From positions 496,001 to 560,000 of the forward strand of contig NZ_JACIJF010000001.1 of NCBI RefSeq assembly GCF_014199255.1: a DNA stretch of 64,000 bases. The letters run 5' to 3'. Below, in pieces: positions 1-8,035 of this stretch. Source of the DNA: Sphingomonas xinjiangensis (lineage in GTDB: Bacteria; Pseudomonadota; Alphaproteobacteria; Sphingomonadales; Sphingomonadaceae). Each line of letters begins with the position of its first letter. Position 1 is the first letter of the stretch. The notes under the pieces are model-generated. The model ran no database searches, had not been told where the DNA came from, and worked only from the letters and a program-made list of their open reading frames with translations. A program made the translations under genes and the position numbers.

Positions 1-962
1 CGGACCATTTCCGTGCTCATGCCCAGGATCGAACCGACTTCGGTGTCGGAAAGCCCGAGCTCCAAAAGGTAGCAGCATGCGTTCTTGCGCAACCCGTGGA
101 AACTAAACCGCTGGTCCTCTTCGATCAGCTCGCGAGCCACTAGGTCGGCATGTATCTCGCGAACCGCTGGTAGCTTCATCAGCGCACGGAGGCGGGACTG
201 TATGGCCCCAGTCGTTTTGAACGGAGCTCCTGTGCGCTCATAGAGCAGCGTCACCGATCGCCGCGGCAGCCGCGCGAGCTCGTCCAGCCAGAACGAGTGC
301 ATCGGGATTGCCACATCCGCCTTCATCTTCTTGTTGCGGAGCTGCATGATCCCGTCGTTGATCCAGCCATATTGCATGCGGATGCAGTCGGAGACGCGCT
401 GGCCCGAGCATAGCCCGGTAGCGATCGCCAAGCGGGTCATCGGCGTTGCCTGCTCCATGCAGACGCGAAGCAGATCAGCCGGCCATGGCTCATATTCTCC
501 CAGGTCGAGCCGCTTCACGCCGGCCGCGGGGTTGGTCTCGCGCATATCCCGGCGGATGGCGAAGTCCATGAGGATCTTCAGTGTCGACACCGTCGCATTC
601 GCAGTGCCGGGGGTTTCGGAGAGAATGTCACGGATGCGGTAGACGTGCGAGGTCTTGAGCCCGGAAACCGTCTTGTCGCCGTAGTGCTCTACCAGATAGT
701 CGAGGTACCGCACTCGGTTGCCGCGCGTGTTGTCACCAATCTCGGTCAGGAAATCGGGGCTCTTGCGATACGCCAGCACCAGAGCGGCAATCGACCCAGG
801 CTTTGGTGCCGACTTCGGTTCGCTCTCGCTGCACAGCCGCTCGTAAACGGCATCGAACTCAGGCTCCCAAGGCGCGGGGATGCGGATGTACTGGTCCTTC
901 CCGCCCAGCTTGCGGCGGAAATAGAAGTACGCCCCCTTCTGCTGGACGTGCTTCTTGTTCAC
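1..962 (-). CDS. int: Phage tyrosine integrase, C-terminus cut by window edge
   Basis: Site-specific recombinase for integration and excision. 320 codons are visible. The N-terminus resembles an Arm-binding module (AYFYFRRKL), followed by a core-binding domain (about residues 55-150) and a catalytic domain with the first catalytic Arg in GQRVSD (about residue 188) and the HGLRK box carrying His and the second Arg (about residue 293). The catalytic Tyr would lie in the missing part. The GTG start at 962 overlaps the TGA of the upstream gene (GTGA), and no in-frame ATG is nearby. It is the last gene of the leftward early operon, next to the presumed attL in tRNA-Glu. Confidence 0.93.
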   Translation of the reverse strand, partial: MNKKHVQQKGAYFYFRRKLGGKDQYIRIPAPWEPEFDAVYERLCSESEPKSAPKPGSIAALVLAYRKSPDFLTEIGDNTRGNRVRYLDYLVEHYGDKTVSGLKTSHVYRIRDILSETPGTANATVSTLKILMDFAIRRDMRETNPAAGVKRLDLGEYEPWPADLLRVCMEQATPMTRLAIATGLCSGQRVSDCIRMQYGWINDGIMQLRNKKMKADVAIPMHSFWLDELARLPRRSVTLLYERTGAPFKTTGAIQSRLRALMKLPAVREIHADLVARELIEEDQRFSFHGLRKNACCYLLELGLSDTEVGSILGMSTEMV

Positions 963-1210
963 CGTACATCGTCCCACGAATCATCCCTCTCGGCAGCCGC
1001 GCCGCGAGCCTGCGGAAGTGCAAACTGCTTGGCAATCAACCGGTCCAGCTGCGCCTTCGCCCAAAGCTTGTTCGAGCCCTCTTTGACGCCGAACGCGCCA
1101 AACCGGGCCAGGAACGTACCTTCCGATACCCCCATGTAAGCCGCGGCGATCGGCGCCGTCATGCGCGCCGGCCAATCGGGAAGCACGCTGATCCTCTCAA
1201 GCGCTCCCAT
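959..1210 (-). CDS. Small helix-turn-helix protein, possible excisionase
   Basis: About 83 residues. The segment TAPIAAAYMGVSEGTFLARF looks like a MerR/excisionase-type winged HTH. The start is set at the ATG at 1,210 because GGAGGGG lies just upstream and the preceding gene stops 1 nt away; longer in-frame starts would overlap that gene. The stop overlaps the integrase GTG. A basic small HTH gene directly upstream of int is the classic position for a directionality factor; that role is inferred from position only. Confidence 0.65.
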   Translation of the reverse strand: MGALERISVLPDWPARMTAPIAAAYMGVSEGTFLARFGAFGVKEGSNKLWAKAQLDRLIAKQFALPQARGAAAERDDSWDDVR

Positions 1211-1211
1211 C

Positions 1212-1481
1212 CTACCCCTCCTTCCCCGGCGCTGCGGCGGAGAGAGCGGCAAGCAGGTGCGAACGGACTGCGAGACCGAGCTTTGTTAGGCAGTTGAACT
1301 GCACCAGTTTCCGACGCTCAAGCGCGCTGATGGTGGCGGGATAGAGAGTTCGGCACTGGATGCGCACACCTCCGTCGTCACCCGGTTTGGGCCATGTCAG
1401 CGCGGCCTTGCATTGCGAGGTGAGCCCCTTTGCCACCTCCCGCGCCTCAGCCTCCAGCGCGTCTCGCGGTTCAGTGGCCAT
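1212..1481 (-). CDS. Hypothetical early phage protein (89 aa)
   Basis: I do not recognise the family. It has an acidic, Ala-rich N-terminal helix (EALEAEAREVAKGL), then a basic stretch with one Cys pair. The middle part (LYPATISALERRKLVQFN, then LTKLGLAVR) reads like a short winged-helix element. It overlaps the upstream gene at TAATG and is tightly coupled to the HTH gene below, so it is probably part of the same early functional module. Confidence 0.6.
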   Translation of the reverse strand: MATEPRDALEAEAREVAKGLTSQCKAALTWPKPGDDGGVRIQCRTLYPATISALERRKLVQFNCLTKLGLAVRSHLLAALSAAAPGKEG

Positions 1482-1822
1482 TACTCCCCTCCCTCAGCAG
1501 GAACGGGCTTGGCGGCGAGCATGGCCCACAGCACCTTGCATGCCGTGTGGATCGCCTGATCCTGATTGTAGGTTAGCTTCCCCCGGCACTTCAGATCATC
1601 CGTGACCGCGTGCACGACCGTTTCAGCGACGCCGAGCAACGGACGCTTGGTCACATAGCCAACGATGCCGCCATGAATGATCGCATGAGCCCCAAGAGCC
1701 TGCCACCATGGCACACCGGGAATAGGCGTGGTGCGGTTCTTCGCCTTGGCGAGGAAATCACCTTGGAGCGGGTAGTCTGCAAGCGCATGGCCGACGATCA
1801 GCGCGCCTAGTTTAACTAGCAT
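1481..1822 (-). CDS. DUF3307-like membrane protein
   Basis: About 113 residues from the ATG at 1,822, whose first base is shared with the TGA of the upstream gene (TGATG). Pattern: GHALADYPLQGDFLAKAKN at the N-terminus, then LGAHAIIHGG, then HAVTDDLK and DQAIHTACK. The spaced His/Asp residues and weakly hydrophobic helices match DUF3307 proteins, small integral membrane proteins found in phages and bacteria. Function is unknown. Confidence 0.7.
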   Translation of the reverse strand: MLVKLGALIVGHALADYPLQGDFLAKAKNRTTPIPGVPWWQALGAHAIIHGGIVGYVTKRPLLGVAETVVHAVTDDLKCRGKLTYNQDQAIHTACKVLWAMLAAKPVPAEGGE

Positions 1823-2664
1823 CAGGCGAACTCCTCCAGAAAGGCGACGGTATCCATCCACCGCCGCACGTCATCGGCGTTGCAGTCGAGGCATGCTCGT
1901 GTCGTCGCTAGGCGCTTGCGGGCTTCTGCCAGCGCTTTGCTGTCCCCACCCCTCTGCTCCGGCTCGGACAGCGCGGGGGTTGTGGCGAAATCGAGCATGG
2001 CACGGATGGCCTGCCAAGCCGTGACGCTCGTCCCTTGGCCGTCCCGGATGTAATAGGCCGTGGTCTTGCCGAGCGGACTAGTCGGTCGCGCACCGCTGAC
2101 GGCGTCGTCGGCCTCTACGATCTTCGCCAGTACCTCCCGCGCAATACGCTCCCGCGCCTCGCTGATACCCGCGCCGGGGGTGGAGCGGGCAGCAGCGTTC
2201 TCGGTCATGATCCGACTGAACTCGGACGGTAGAAGCGTTACGGTTGGTTCTTCCCCCTCCGCTGGCGTCGTGGCGGGGGTGAGGTCTTTGGTCAGGTGCA
2301 GGATCACCTTGCGCTGCCGATCCGCTGGAATGCGGGCGTCGTGCATCGAAACAGCGTGAATGTGATACGCGATGTTGTCGGGAAACTCAGCCCGGCAATA
2401 GCCGCAGACTATCGCCGCCTCCCGCAGCCCCTTCGGATCACCCGACATTGCGGGTTTGGTAAAGCGTTCGACAAGACGCGGCGGCTCCCACGAAACCGGG
2501 CCAACTTCCTTGTGCTTCTCGTCAATCGGAGTGCCGCACCGCTGGCAAGTCGGCATAAGACGGCCATTCTCAAACCAGTGCCGATGCGACCGCTTGTCCG
2601 GTGAGGTAGAAAATATCCCATAGCAGGGATGCTCGTTCATAGGGCGTTCGCGATCAGCCGACAT
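1822..2664 (-). CDS. Hypothetical protein with zinc-finger-like Cys/His motifs
   Basis: About 280 residues. Two metal-binding-type motifs are visible: CQRCG near residue 40 and CGYC followed by HIHAVSMH near residues 85-110, resembling a C2H2 finger. The C-terminal half is helical with a dRERIAREVL-type repeat and a second Cys pair (CLDCNADD). The ATG at 2,664 is chosen because GGAG sits 9 nt upstream, giving an 11-nt overlap with the previous gene. The N-terminal knuckles suggest nucleic-acid or protein binding; nothing more specific can be said. Confidence 0.6.
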   Translation of the reverse strand: MSADRERPMNEHPCYGIFSTSPDKRSHRHWFENGRLMPTCQRCGTPIDEKHKEVGPVSWEPPRLVERFTKPAMSGDPKGLREAAIVCGYCRAEFPDNIAYHIHAVSMHDARIPADRQRKVILHLTKDLTPATTPAEGEEPTVTLLPSEFSRIMTENAAARSTPGAGISEARERIAREVLAKIVEADDAVSGARPTSPLGKTTAYYIRDGQGTSVTAWQAIRAMLDFATTPALSEPEQRGGDSKALAEARKRLATTRACLDCNADDVRRWMDTVAFLEEFA

Positions 2665-3061
2665 TGCTCGATGCTCCCGATGCGAGGGCGGTGCGGGCGA
2701 TCCCACGAATGCGGGCTATGTGACGTACTGCCCAATCGTATTCACTGCCGCCTGACGCAGCGGGTTGATCGCCAAGGTGCGCTTCCGCGATCTCGCGCAA
2801 AGCCTCCACCAGCTTTTCCGTTTCCCGAGCGATGAACTCGCTAACCGGCTCGCCAATCTCCATCCCCGCCGTCTCGTCGGAATGGGCGAGGCGGGCAAAC
2901 TCAACAGCAGCCTCACCCACTTTCTTCCAGCGCTCCATGGTGTCGGCACAGGTGTGCGCCCGCATGTTCTCAGGAAGCTGATGCGGTTCGACGCCCAGCC
3001 ATGCAGCGAGCATGACGCGCTCGATCGGCTCCCGCTCGCCCATTGCTCCGGTGTCGCTCAT
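2654..3061 (-). CDS. Hypothetical early phage protein (135 aa)
   Basis: Not recognised. Acidic, mostly helical, no membrane segment. It overlaps the small upstream gene at ATGA (3,058-3,061) and the next gene downstream by 11 nt, so translation is probably coupled along the early operon. Confidence 0.6.
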   Translation of the reverse strand: MSDTGAMGEREPIERVMLAAWLGVEPHQLPENMRAHTCADTMERWKKVGEAAVEFARLAHSDETAGMEIGEPVSEFIARETEKLVEALREIAEAHLGDQPAASGGSEYDWAVRHIARIRGIARTALASGASSNVG

Positions 3062-3225
3062 GCTGCGAACAGCCAGCTAAGCAGCGACCGAGGCTGACGG
3101 GTAGCCAGCCAGTTGCGGGTTGCCTGGTCAGCGCGCGCGAACAGTGCCCGGCGCCGATCGTCCCCATGAAGGTCCGAAAGACGCTCCGGCGCGTGCATAA
3201 GCTGCTTCTTGATCTCGGGTTGCAT
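3058..3225 (-). CDS. Small basic protein (55 aa)
   Basis: An open frame starts ATG CAA CCC at 3,225 and ends TGA at 3,058, forming an ATGA overlap with the next gene. The product is basic and amphipathic (KKQLMHAPERLSDLH, then RRRALFARADQATRNWLATR). ACGAGAGAC precedes the start as a modest ribosome-binding site. The support is the tight overlap and in-operon placement; no family is known to me. Confidence 0.6.
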   Translation of the reverse strand: MQPEIKKQLMHAPERLSDLHGDDRRRALFARADQATRNWLATRQPRSLLSWLFAA

Positions 3226-3315
3226 GTCTCTCGTCTTTTCCTCGGGTTGCGGTGACGGCGGGCAGCAAGGGAGTGAACCGCCCGCCCCGGCCTCGCTCGG
3301 TGTGAGCGGGCTTGT

Positions 3316-3696
3316 TCAGTAAGCCTTGCCGCCGTCCGCAAGCCGGTTCTCGATCTTGTGGTCGGCCCGGGTCGCGTTGAAGGCGCGCTTTTCAGCGATG
3401 GCGCCGCCAAGGTCCAAGCCGCGGTAGCCGGCCAGGTCGAAGATGCGGATGCAGGCGTCGGCGAGCTCGACTTCCAGCATCGAGCGATGCGGCAGCTTGT
3501 CGTCCTGCAGATTCTTCCGATGGCCTTCCATGCCCTCGGCGATCTCGCTGACGATCAGCATCAGCAGCTCACCGATGTTGCGGTCGCGCGGGAGACCTGT
3601 GGTGATGTCGGTGTACCAACCCGCCTCGACGTTGCCCTTGAAGACGTCGGTGCAGAGCTCGTTGATGGCGTCGATCTGTTCCTGCTTCATGCTCAC
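3316..3696 (-). CDS. MazG-like nucleotide pyrophosphohydrolase
   Basis: About 126 residues with the all-alpha NTP-PPase pattern: SEIAEGMEGHRK (metal-binding EExxE-like helix), then PHRSMLEVELADACIRIFDLAGYRGLDL with the second acidic helix ELADAxxR. Family members hydrolyse NTPs or dNTPs to NMP plus PPi. In phages they may clean nucleotide pools or remove alarmones. The start may be the GTG at 3,696 overlapping the recT stop (GTGA) or the ATG at 3,690. Confidence 0.78.
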   Translation of the reverse strand: MSMKQEQIDAINELCTDVFKGNVEAGWYTDITTGLPRDRNIGELLMLIVSEIAEGMEGHRKNLQDDKLPHRSMLEVELADACIRIFDLAGYRGLDLGGAIAEKRAFNATRADHKIENRLADGGKAY

Positions 3697-4547
3697 TTCC
3701 CTTCGTGCTGGCTCAAGAGGTCGTCCGTGATGCGCTCGGCCCCGTCGTGCTGGTCGCCGTGGTCCTCTTCGGCGCGGCCGGTTTGGGGTTCGTCCTCGAT
3801 CTGCGCTTCGATGGCGTCGAGACGGCTAGCGAGCTTGATCTCGTGAACCTCGGAAGGGCCGGTATCTTGGCCGATGGTCTTGAGGGTTTCGTCGCGTTCA
3901 AACTGGTCCTCTATGTCCGTGGACATTGGCAGGCGCTTGGACAGGCGGCGCATGACGGTCTTGCGGGCCATCTCCCCCCACCACTGCACCCAAGGGCCAT
4001 TACCCTTAGCGCGGCTGACGTTGCGGACCTTCTCGATTTCGCTTTTGCGCATCACCTCGAGCAAGCGGCTACCGTCCTTCAGCACTGCGACGGCATATGC
4101 GGCGACAGCTTCGCCAGGCTCTTGATCGAGCGGTGCCGGCTCATGCTCGACGTTCTCGTCAAAGCCGAGGGTCCACTTGAACCGATCGTTGCTGTAGACG
4201 ATCTGCGCTGAGACATACGCCACGTCACCCGACTGGCGGATCTTCTTCAGCACGCCGGCGATCATCGGCATGGCTTGGGCCTGTTTCCCGAACATCACGA
4301 TCGCAGCTTCCCGCCCGTCGGGCAGCAATCCATCCTGTGCCAAGCGCACGATCGCGCCGAATAGGCTGTTGCGGTCGGCATTCTGCAGGTCAGGGTTGTT
4401 CTGAACCGCAGTCATGGCGACGCGGGTGAACTTCTCGACCGTAATGTGCGCCGGAAGGGCAGCTTTGAACGATGGCGCCATCGCGTTGAGGTTCTGGCGG
4501 ATGACGGCGACGGGGCTGTTATCCCGGGTGGCTAGCTGGGTGGCCAT
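3693..4547 (-). CDS. recT: RecT-family single-strand annealing protein
   Basis: 284 residues. It has a typical RecT layout: PAHITVEKFTRVAMTAVQNNPDL, then DRNSLFGAIVRLAQDGLLPDGREAAIVMF, and the GPWVQWWGEMARKTVMRRLSKRLPMS motif near residues 180-205. The last about 70 residues are acidic and low complexity. It anneals complementary single strands generated by the adjacent YqaJ exonuclease, forming a lambda Exo/Bet-like pair. Its ATG overlaps the exonuclease stop at 4,547. Confidence 0.93.
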   Translation of the reverse strand: MATQLATRDNSPVAVIRQNLNAMAPSFKAALPAHITVEKFTRVAMTAVQNNPDLQNADRNSLFGAIVRLAQDGLLPDGREAAIVMFGKQAQAMPMIAGVLKKIRQSGDVAYVSAQIVYSNDRFKWTLGFDENVEHEPAPLDQEPGEAVAAYAVAVLKDGSRLLEVMRKSEIEKVRNVSRAKGNGPWVQWWGEMARKTVMRRLSKRLPMSTDIEDQFERDETLKTIGQDTGPSEVHEIKLASRLDAIEAQIEDEPQTGRAEEDHGDQHDGAERITDDLLSQHEGK

Positions 4548-5482
4548 TATGCGTTCCTCTCTTTGATGTCGAAGCGGCGGTAGCCCTTGCGGGCGTTGAT
4601 CGTGGTGCCGACCATGGCGTCGGTGATGAGGGTCCCGCTCGAGCCCTTGGTCATGTTGCAGGACACCCGGAACGACGGCAGGAGCGCCGCGCCGGCGGTG
4701 CCCACCATCTCGATCAGGCGGGCTTTGGCGGTGGCTTCGTCAGCCTCAGCGGCGAACCGGCGCGCTCGAGCTTCGGTCCACTCCATGGCGGCTTGCTCGG
4801 CCTCGAGGTTGTCGCGCAGGTCCGCCAGCTCGTCAGTCGGCGTGCCCAGCACTTCGACCAGCGTGTCACCGTCGCGGCTGTAATCCGGCTTCGGCGCATT
4901 GCCGTCGCGAACCGACTGCCAGAAATCGGCAACGCGGCGCTGCACCTCGGCGTAAAGCTTCGGCCGGAAATCGTACTGGTGACGCTCGAGCGAGTTACCG
5001 CCCACCAGCACGATCACGTCACCCCAGCTCACGCCGTCCAGCCCCTGGTATGTCTGGTTCTGGATCAGGTAGTGCGTCGGCGGCTCGTCGCCCCACTTCT
5101 TGCGCTCGAGCCAATCGACCATCTTCACCTCAAGGATGCCGGGGCCGCGGTCGGGGCAGATCACGCGTCGATCAGGGTGCCCGCCAAGGCCGTTGCCGTT
5201 GGTGAGGTGCTTGACCTGTTCGCGGGCGGTGTAGCCCCAGCGCTCCTTCGCCATTTCGATGATGACGGGCTCGAGCTTGACGCCGCAGTAGATCCGCTCG
5301 TTCTCTGGCGTCCCATCAGGGCGCAGCGCGTTGAACTCGGGCACGCCGACGTCGCCGGTTTTGCGGTGCCAAAGCTCGAACTCGGTCAGCCAGGGGTTCA
5401 CGCCGAACAGCGCGGACACCTCGCCGGCGCCGACGACAGAAGCGCGGAACTGGGCGTCGGTGAAAGATGCGGGCGCGTTCAC
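4547..5482 (-). CDS. YqaJ-type recombination exonuclease
   Basis: 311 residues with the PD-(D/E)XK fold of the YqaJ/lambda-exonuclease family: SEVSALFGVNPW-like N-terminus, LEPVIIEMAKERWG, GHPDRRVI and ILEVKMVDW (the D...ExK core), then YLIQNQTYQGLDG. It would resect double-stranded ends 5' to 3' and feed RecT. The start is a GTG (MNAPASFTD) overlapping the upstream TGA as GTGA. The C-terminal third is an Ala/Glu-rich helix that may contact RecT. Confidence 0.9.
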   Translation of the reverse strand: MNAPASFTDAQFRASVVGAGEVSALFGVNPWLTEFELWHRKTGDVGVPEFNALRPDGTPENERIYCGVKLEPVIIEMAKERWGYTAREQVKHLTNGNGLGGHPDRRVICPDRGPGILEVKMVDWLERKKWGDEPPTHYLIQNQTYQGLDGVSWGDVIVLVGGNSLERHQYDFRPKLYAEVQRRVADFWQSVRDGNAPKPDYSRDGDTLVEVLGTPTDELADLRDNLEAEQAAMEWTEARARRFAAEADEATAKARLIEMVGTAGAALLPSFRVSCNMTKGSSGTLITDAMVGTTINARKGYRRFDIKERNA

Positions 5483-5652
5483 AGCCCCTCCCCCTCAGCC
5501 GCACGCTCCTTGGCGTCGACATAAGCTCGGTCCTCAGCCGTCCACTCGTCGTCAGGCTTGGCGAAGATGCGGAACAGCCGGTTGTCCATGCTGACAGCGC
5601 GGCAGGAGAGCGGCGTGACGGAATCCCAGGGGTGGGCGAAGTCGTAGGTCAT
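5479..5652 (-). CDS. Small hypothetical protein (57 aa)
   Basis: Reads MTYDFAHPWDSVTP to the end with a Trp- and Asp-rich core (DDEWTAEDRAYVDAKERAAE). It is joined to the upstream gene by TGATG at 5,652 and to the exonuclease by GTGA at 5,479. The two tight junctions make it a real gene. Location suggests an accessory to recombination, which is inference only. Confidence 0.65.
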   Translation of the reverse strand: MTYDFAHPWDSVTPLSCRAVSMDNRLFRIFAKPDDEWTAEDRAYVDAKERAAEGEGL

Positions 5653-5963
5653 CAGAACCGCTCCATCAGCAGATCATCGCGGCGGCACTGGGCGCGCCAT
5701 TCAGCGGCGTCGATCTTCTCGGCAGCCCAATCGGCCATGCACTCGGCCATCAGGTCGTCGTCGGTTTCGAAGCGCTCAGGCACGCGGATGGTCGGATCAG
5801 CAGGCGTGATGCTGATGATCTCGACCGCAGCTTCACAGCCGATATCTTCCAAGGTTTCCGGATAGGCGTTGTGGCGGCTGTAGAGCACGCGAACCGACGC
5901 CTCGACTTCGTTGCCGTCTGCATCTTCCCAGCAGAGTTCGGTGGTGAATGAACCTAGGCTCAT
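5652..5963 (-). CDS. Hypothetical protein (103 aa)
   Basis: Unrecognised. The first half is beta-rich (FTTELCWEDADGNEVEASVRVLYSRH). The C-terminus is a charged helix rich in Trp, Asp and Arg (ECMADWAAEKIDAAEWRAQCRRDD). It overlaps its upstream neighbour at ATGA and its downstream neighbour at TGATG within the recombination block. Confidence 0.6.
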   Translation of the reverse strand: MSLGSFTTELCWEDADGNEVEASVRVLYSRHNAYPETLEDIGCEAAVEIISITPADPTIRVPERFETDDDLMAECMADWAAEKIDAAEWRAQCRRDDLLMERF

Positions 5964-6442
5964 GCTGCACCTGTCGCTTTGGCGATGGCGGCGCGGCAGA
6001 TTTCGATACAGTTCGTTTCCTGCTCAGCGTTGCAGCGGGTGTTGCCGTCGAAGTGATCGACCGCCCACGTCAGCGCTTCCAGCAACTCCGCCTTTACGAG
6101 ACGCTCGCGGTTCAACTCCTCACGAAGCAAAGCAAAGGCTTCCATGCTACGGCGGGCATCCTCGCTTTTCCTGCCTCCGGTGTGGTGCTCAACCGTGTGC
6201 TCGCCGAAAGTCTGGACCGCGAGGTTCTCAATGCGGTTGTCCGCTTTGTCCTCATTCAGGTGATGGACCAGCTCCCATGGCTCAAGCTTGCGGCCAAGGT
6301 GCCGCTCCATAACGACGCGATGTTCCCTGCGCGCGACCTTCCGGCCGTTTTCCTCAACGTAAAGCCAACGGTATCCGCGCTTGTCGGTCCACCCTCGCGA
6401 AGTGCCTGCATTCCACGGCTTTGTGCCTTTAGGCGTTCCCAT
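5960..6442 (-). CDS. HNH endonuclease-like protein
   Basis: 160 residues. An HNH_3-type core at about residues 38-70: REHRVVMERHLGRKL, then VHHLNEDKADNRIENL. This is the pattern of phage homing-type HNH nucleases, with the first His in the REHR box and the NxxxN pair at the end of the motif. The C-terminal half is a helical extension (LLREELNRERLVKAELLEAL) of unknown role. It may be a free-standing homing nuclease or a cargo gene co-opted into the early operon. Confidence 0.8.
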   Translation of the reverse strand: MGTPKGTKPWNAGTSRGWTDKRGYRWLYVEENGRKVARREHRVVMERHLGRKLEPWELVHHLNEDKADNRIENLAVQTFGEHTVEHHTGGRKSEDARRSMEAFALLREELNRERLVKAELLEALTWAVDHFDGNTRCNAEQETNCIEICRAAIAKATGAA

Positions 6443-6689
6443 GGATCGCCTCCATGATCTGGATAGCGTCTAGGTCGCCCTCGTCCGCCCGCTTCTGAAT
6501 AAAAGCAGCCATCGTAGGCGCGGCGGCGATCAGCTGGGCGTTGGCTTCTGTCTCTTCTTCGCTGCGTTCGTCGGTCGGCCAAAGCATCTGCGCGATCGGC
6601 AGAAGCCCGCCCAGCTTGGAGGGCTTGTCGCAGTCCACCTGCGCGCTGAAAGGGTTCAGGACCCACGGCCCAGGGGTATGCTCACCCAC
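6429..6689 (-). CDS. Hypothetical phage protein, HTPGPW family-like
   Basis: About 86 residues starting VGEHTPGPWVLNPF and ending with ANAQLIAAAPTMAAFI, a pattern common in uncharacterised phage proteins. The GTG at 6,689 is preferred because AGGAG lies 7 nt upstream; an ATG 15 nt further upstream has no such site. It overlaps the preceding small membrane gene by 8 nt and the HNH gene by 14 nt. Confidence 0.65.
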   Translation of the reverse strand: MGEHTPGPWVLNPFSAQVDCDKPSKLGGLLPIAQMLWPTDERSEEETEANAQLIAAAPTMAAFIQKRADEGDLDAIQIMEAIHGNA

Positions 6690-6843
6690 GACCAATCTCC
6701 TCATTGAAATGCGCTTCCGCACGCGGGGCGGACGGACTTGAGCCAGTGGTGGCGAGGCGGGTGTTGGCCGCACGGATTTCGCTCACCATCGCGTAGATCG
6801 CAGTGACCAGCGCCACGGCGAACAGGATGTGCACCGGGTTCAT
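6682..6843 (-). CDS. Small membrane protein (53 aa)
   Basis: Reads MNPVHILFAVALVTAIYAMV, a single N-terminal membrane helix, followed by a short polar tail. Start at 6,843 overlaps the upstream stop at ATGA. Single-pass early phage proteins of this size are often inhibitors or holin-like modulators, but nothing here fixes a function. Confidence 0.6.
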   Translation of the reverse strand: MNPVHILFAVALVTAIYAMVSEIRAANTRLATTGSSPSAPRAEAHFNEEIGRG

Positions 6844-7091
6844 GCCGCCCTCCGCATCATCACGGCTGCGCGGTCGGCGTCAGTCTGGTGCGCCGGGTAG
6901 ATCCCGCGCTCGATCCAGACCTGTGCCGTTGCCTCAGCGCGCTCTTGGCTGTCGTTCCAGCTGGCGATCTTGCCGGTTGCTGCGGCATATCCGCCGACAC
7001 CTTGGCCCCACGTCCGCACCGTCCAGTGCAGCCGGTCGCGCAGCCGCTTGTCGTCGTATTCGACCAGTGCGCGGCGCTTGGTGCCGGTCAT
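6840..7091 (-). CDS. Hypothetical protein (83 aa)
   Basis: Basic, aromatic-rich N-terminus (RRALVEYDDKRLRDRLHWTVRTWG) and a helical C-terminus. No family recognised. ATGA junctions at both ends place it in the coupled early operon. Confidence 0.58.
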   Translation of the reverse strand: MTGTKRRALVEYDDKRLRDRLHWTVRTWGQGVGGYAAATGKIASWNDSQERAEATAQVWIERGIYPAHQTDADRAAVMMRRAA

Positions 7092-7387
7092 GCGAGCTGC
7101 TCCACCTGAGCAATCGCCGCCTGCAACCGGTCCAGATCGGTCGTGTGCACATGGCCACCCGTCCAGCCGTCCGACCCCGGAACGCCAAGGTCGTCCAACA
7201 CCGGTGTTAGGGCGTCGATCACATCCGAGTACGGGCTCCGGTGCTCGCTGAACCCGCGCCGCGACAGGATCGCCAGCACGTCGTCAATCGCGGCGACGTA
7301 GCCCTTGTCGTGCTCGCTCTCAGCGGTACCGCCGAGCGCGTCGATCTCGCGGTACAGGGTGACCCCGTCGAAGCGCTCAGCTCGCAT
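7088..7387 (-). CDS. Hypothetical protein (99 aa)
   Basis: From MRAERFDGVTLYREID. Two helical segments flank GGTAESEHDKGYVAAIDDVLAILSRR, which resembles short phage accessory proteins with a DKGYVxAIDDVL motif. The ATG at 7,387 lies inside the end of the upstream gene (11-nt overlap). Confidence 0.58.
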   Translation of the reverse strand: MRAERFDGVTLYREIDALGGTAESEHDKGYVAAIDDVLAILSRRGFSEHRSPYSDVIDALTPVLDDLGVPGSDGWTGGHVHTTDLDRLQAAIAQVEQLA

Positions 7388-8024
7388 CACAACCTCCGGG
7401 GAGGTTGGCGAGGGCTGCAAGATCGGCAGATTCCAAAGCCTCTACAGCGTCGGAAGTCAGGCCTTCGATCTTGCCCGCGTTGACTAGCACCGCGATCCGG
7501 TGGAGGATCTGTTCCGCACGCGACGGTGCAGCGTAAAGCGGCGTTACCGTGCGCCGTTCGTTGGGCTCGGGGATGTAGGCCGGCTTTCGCAGCAACACCG
7601 GATCGGCGTGTTTTTGCTCTACCCAGTAGCCAAAAGGACCCTCCCCCTGCCCCTCGGCGGTTGCCGCCTTGGTTGGGGTGTAGGCGAGTTCATGTTTGGC
7701 CAGCTCGTAGCCAAGAAACGCCGCCGAAAGGAAACGCTTGGTCGGCTTCAGGTTTGAACCCTGAATGACCTGCGCAAGACGCTCCATGGTTGATGCTTCA
7801 GGCCGCGTCACAAGTGCCTCCACCATGCCTTCCGGCAGCCCCTCAGGCTTGGTTGGGGTGGTGGCTGCGTCGAACCCAGCGAGCCAATTCAGCCAACGAA
7901 GATTCTCACGGTCTGGGTCGCATGGGTTGCTGTCGCGGTATTCGCTAGCCCGAGCAGCGCGCACGCCGTCCTTGTAAGCCCATGTGGTCGGGTCGCCCTG
8001 AAACCCCTCAGGCTTCGTCGCCAT
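7377..8024 (-). CDS. Hypothetical phage protein (215 aa)
   Basis: Starts MATKPEGFQGDPTTWAYKDG. It contains RAARASEYRDSNP and WLNWLAGFDAA, a pattern seen in small phage proteins with a GxxAARxG...NPY...WxxGF motif. The middle carries AFLGYELAKHEL and the C-terminus EQILHRIAVLVNAGKIEG. Its first codons lie in one copy of a 29-bp direct repeat also present at the start of the upstream gene. Confidence 0.58.
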   Translation of the reverse strand: MATKPEGFQGDPTTWAYKDGVRAARASEYRDSNPCDPDRENLRWLNWLAGFDAATTPTKPEGLPEGMVEALVTRPEASTMERLAQVIQGSNLKPTKRFLSAAFLGYELAKHELAYTPTKAATAEGQGEGPFGYWVEQKHADPVLLRKPAYIPEPNERRTVTPLYAAPSRAEQILHRIAVLVNAGKIEGLTSDAVEALESADLAALANLPGGCDAS

Positions 8025-8035
8025 GCCTTCGGTCA
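8007..8035. repeat. 29-bp direct repeat, copy 1
   Basis: An identical 29-bp sequence occurs at 8,231-8,259. Both copies cover the start of a leftward gene and encode the same TEGMATKPE stretch in the same frame relative to the start, so the duplication carries the translation-initiation region. It probably arose by local duplication or recombination between modular genes. Confidence 0.85.

Noticed and set aside
3253..3268. TGACGGCGGGCAGCAA in the early left region
   Set aside because: One extra G within the 12-mer, no TA-type block at 20 nt on the plus strand, and surrounding genes run the other way.
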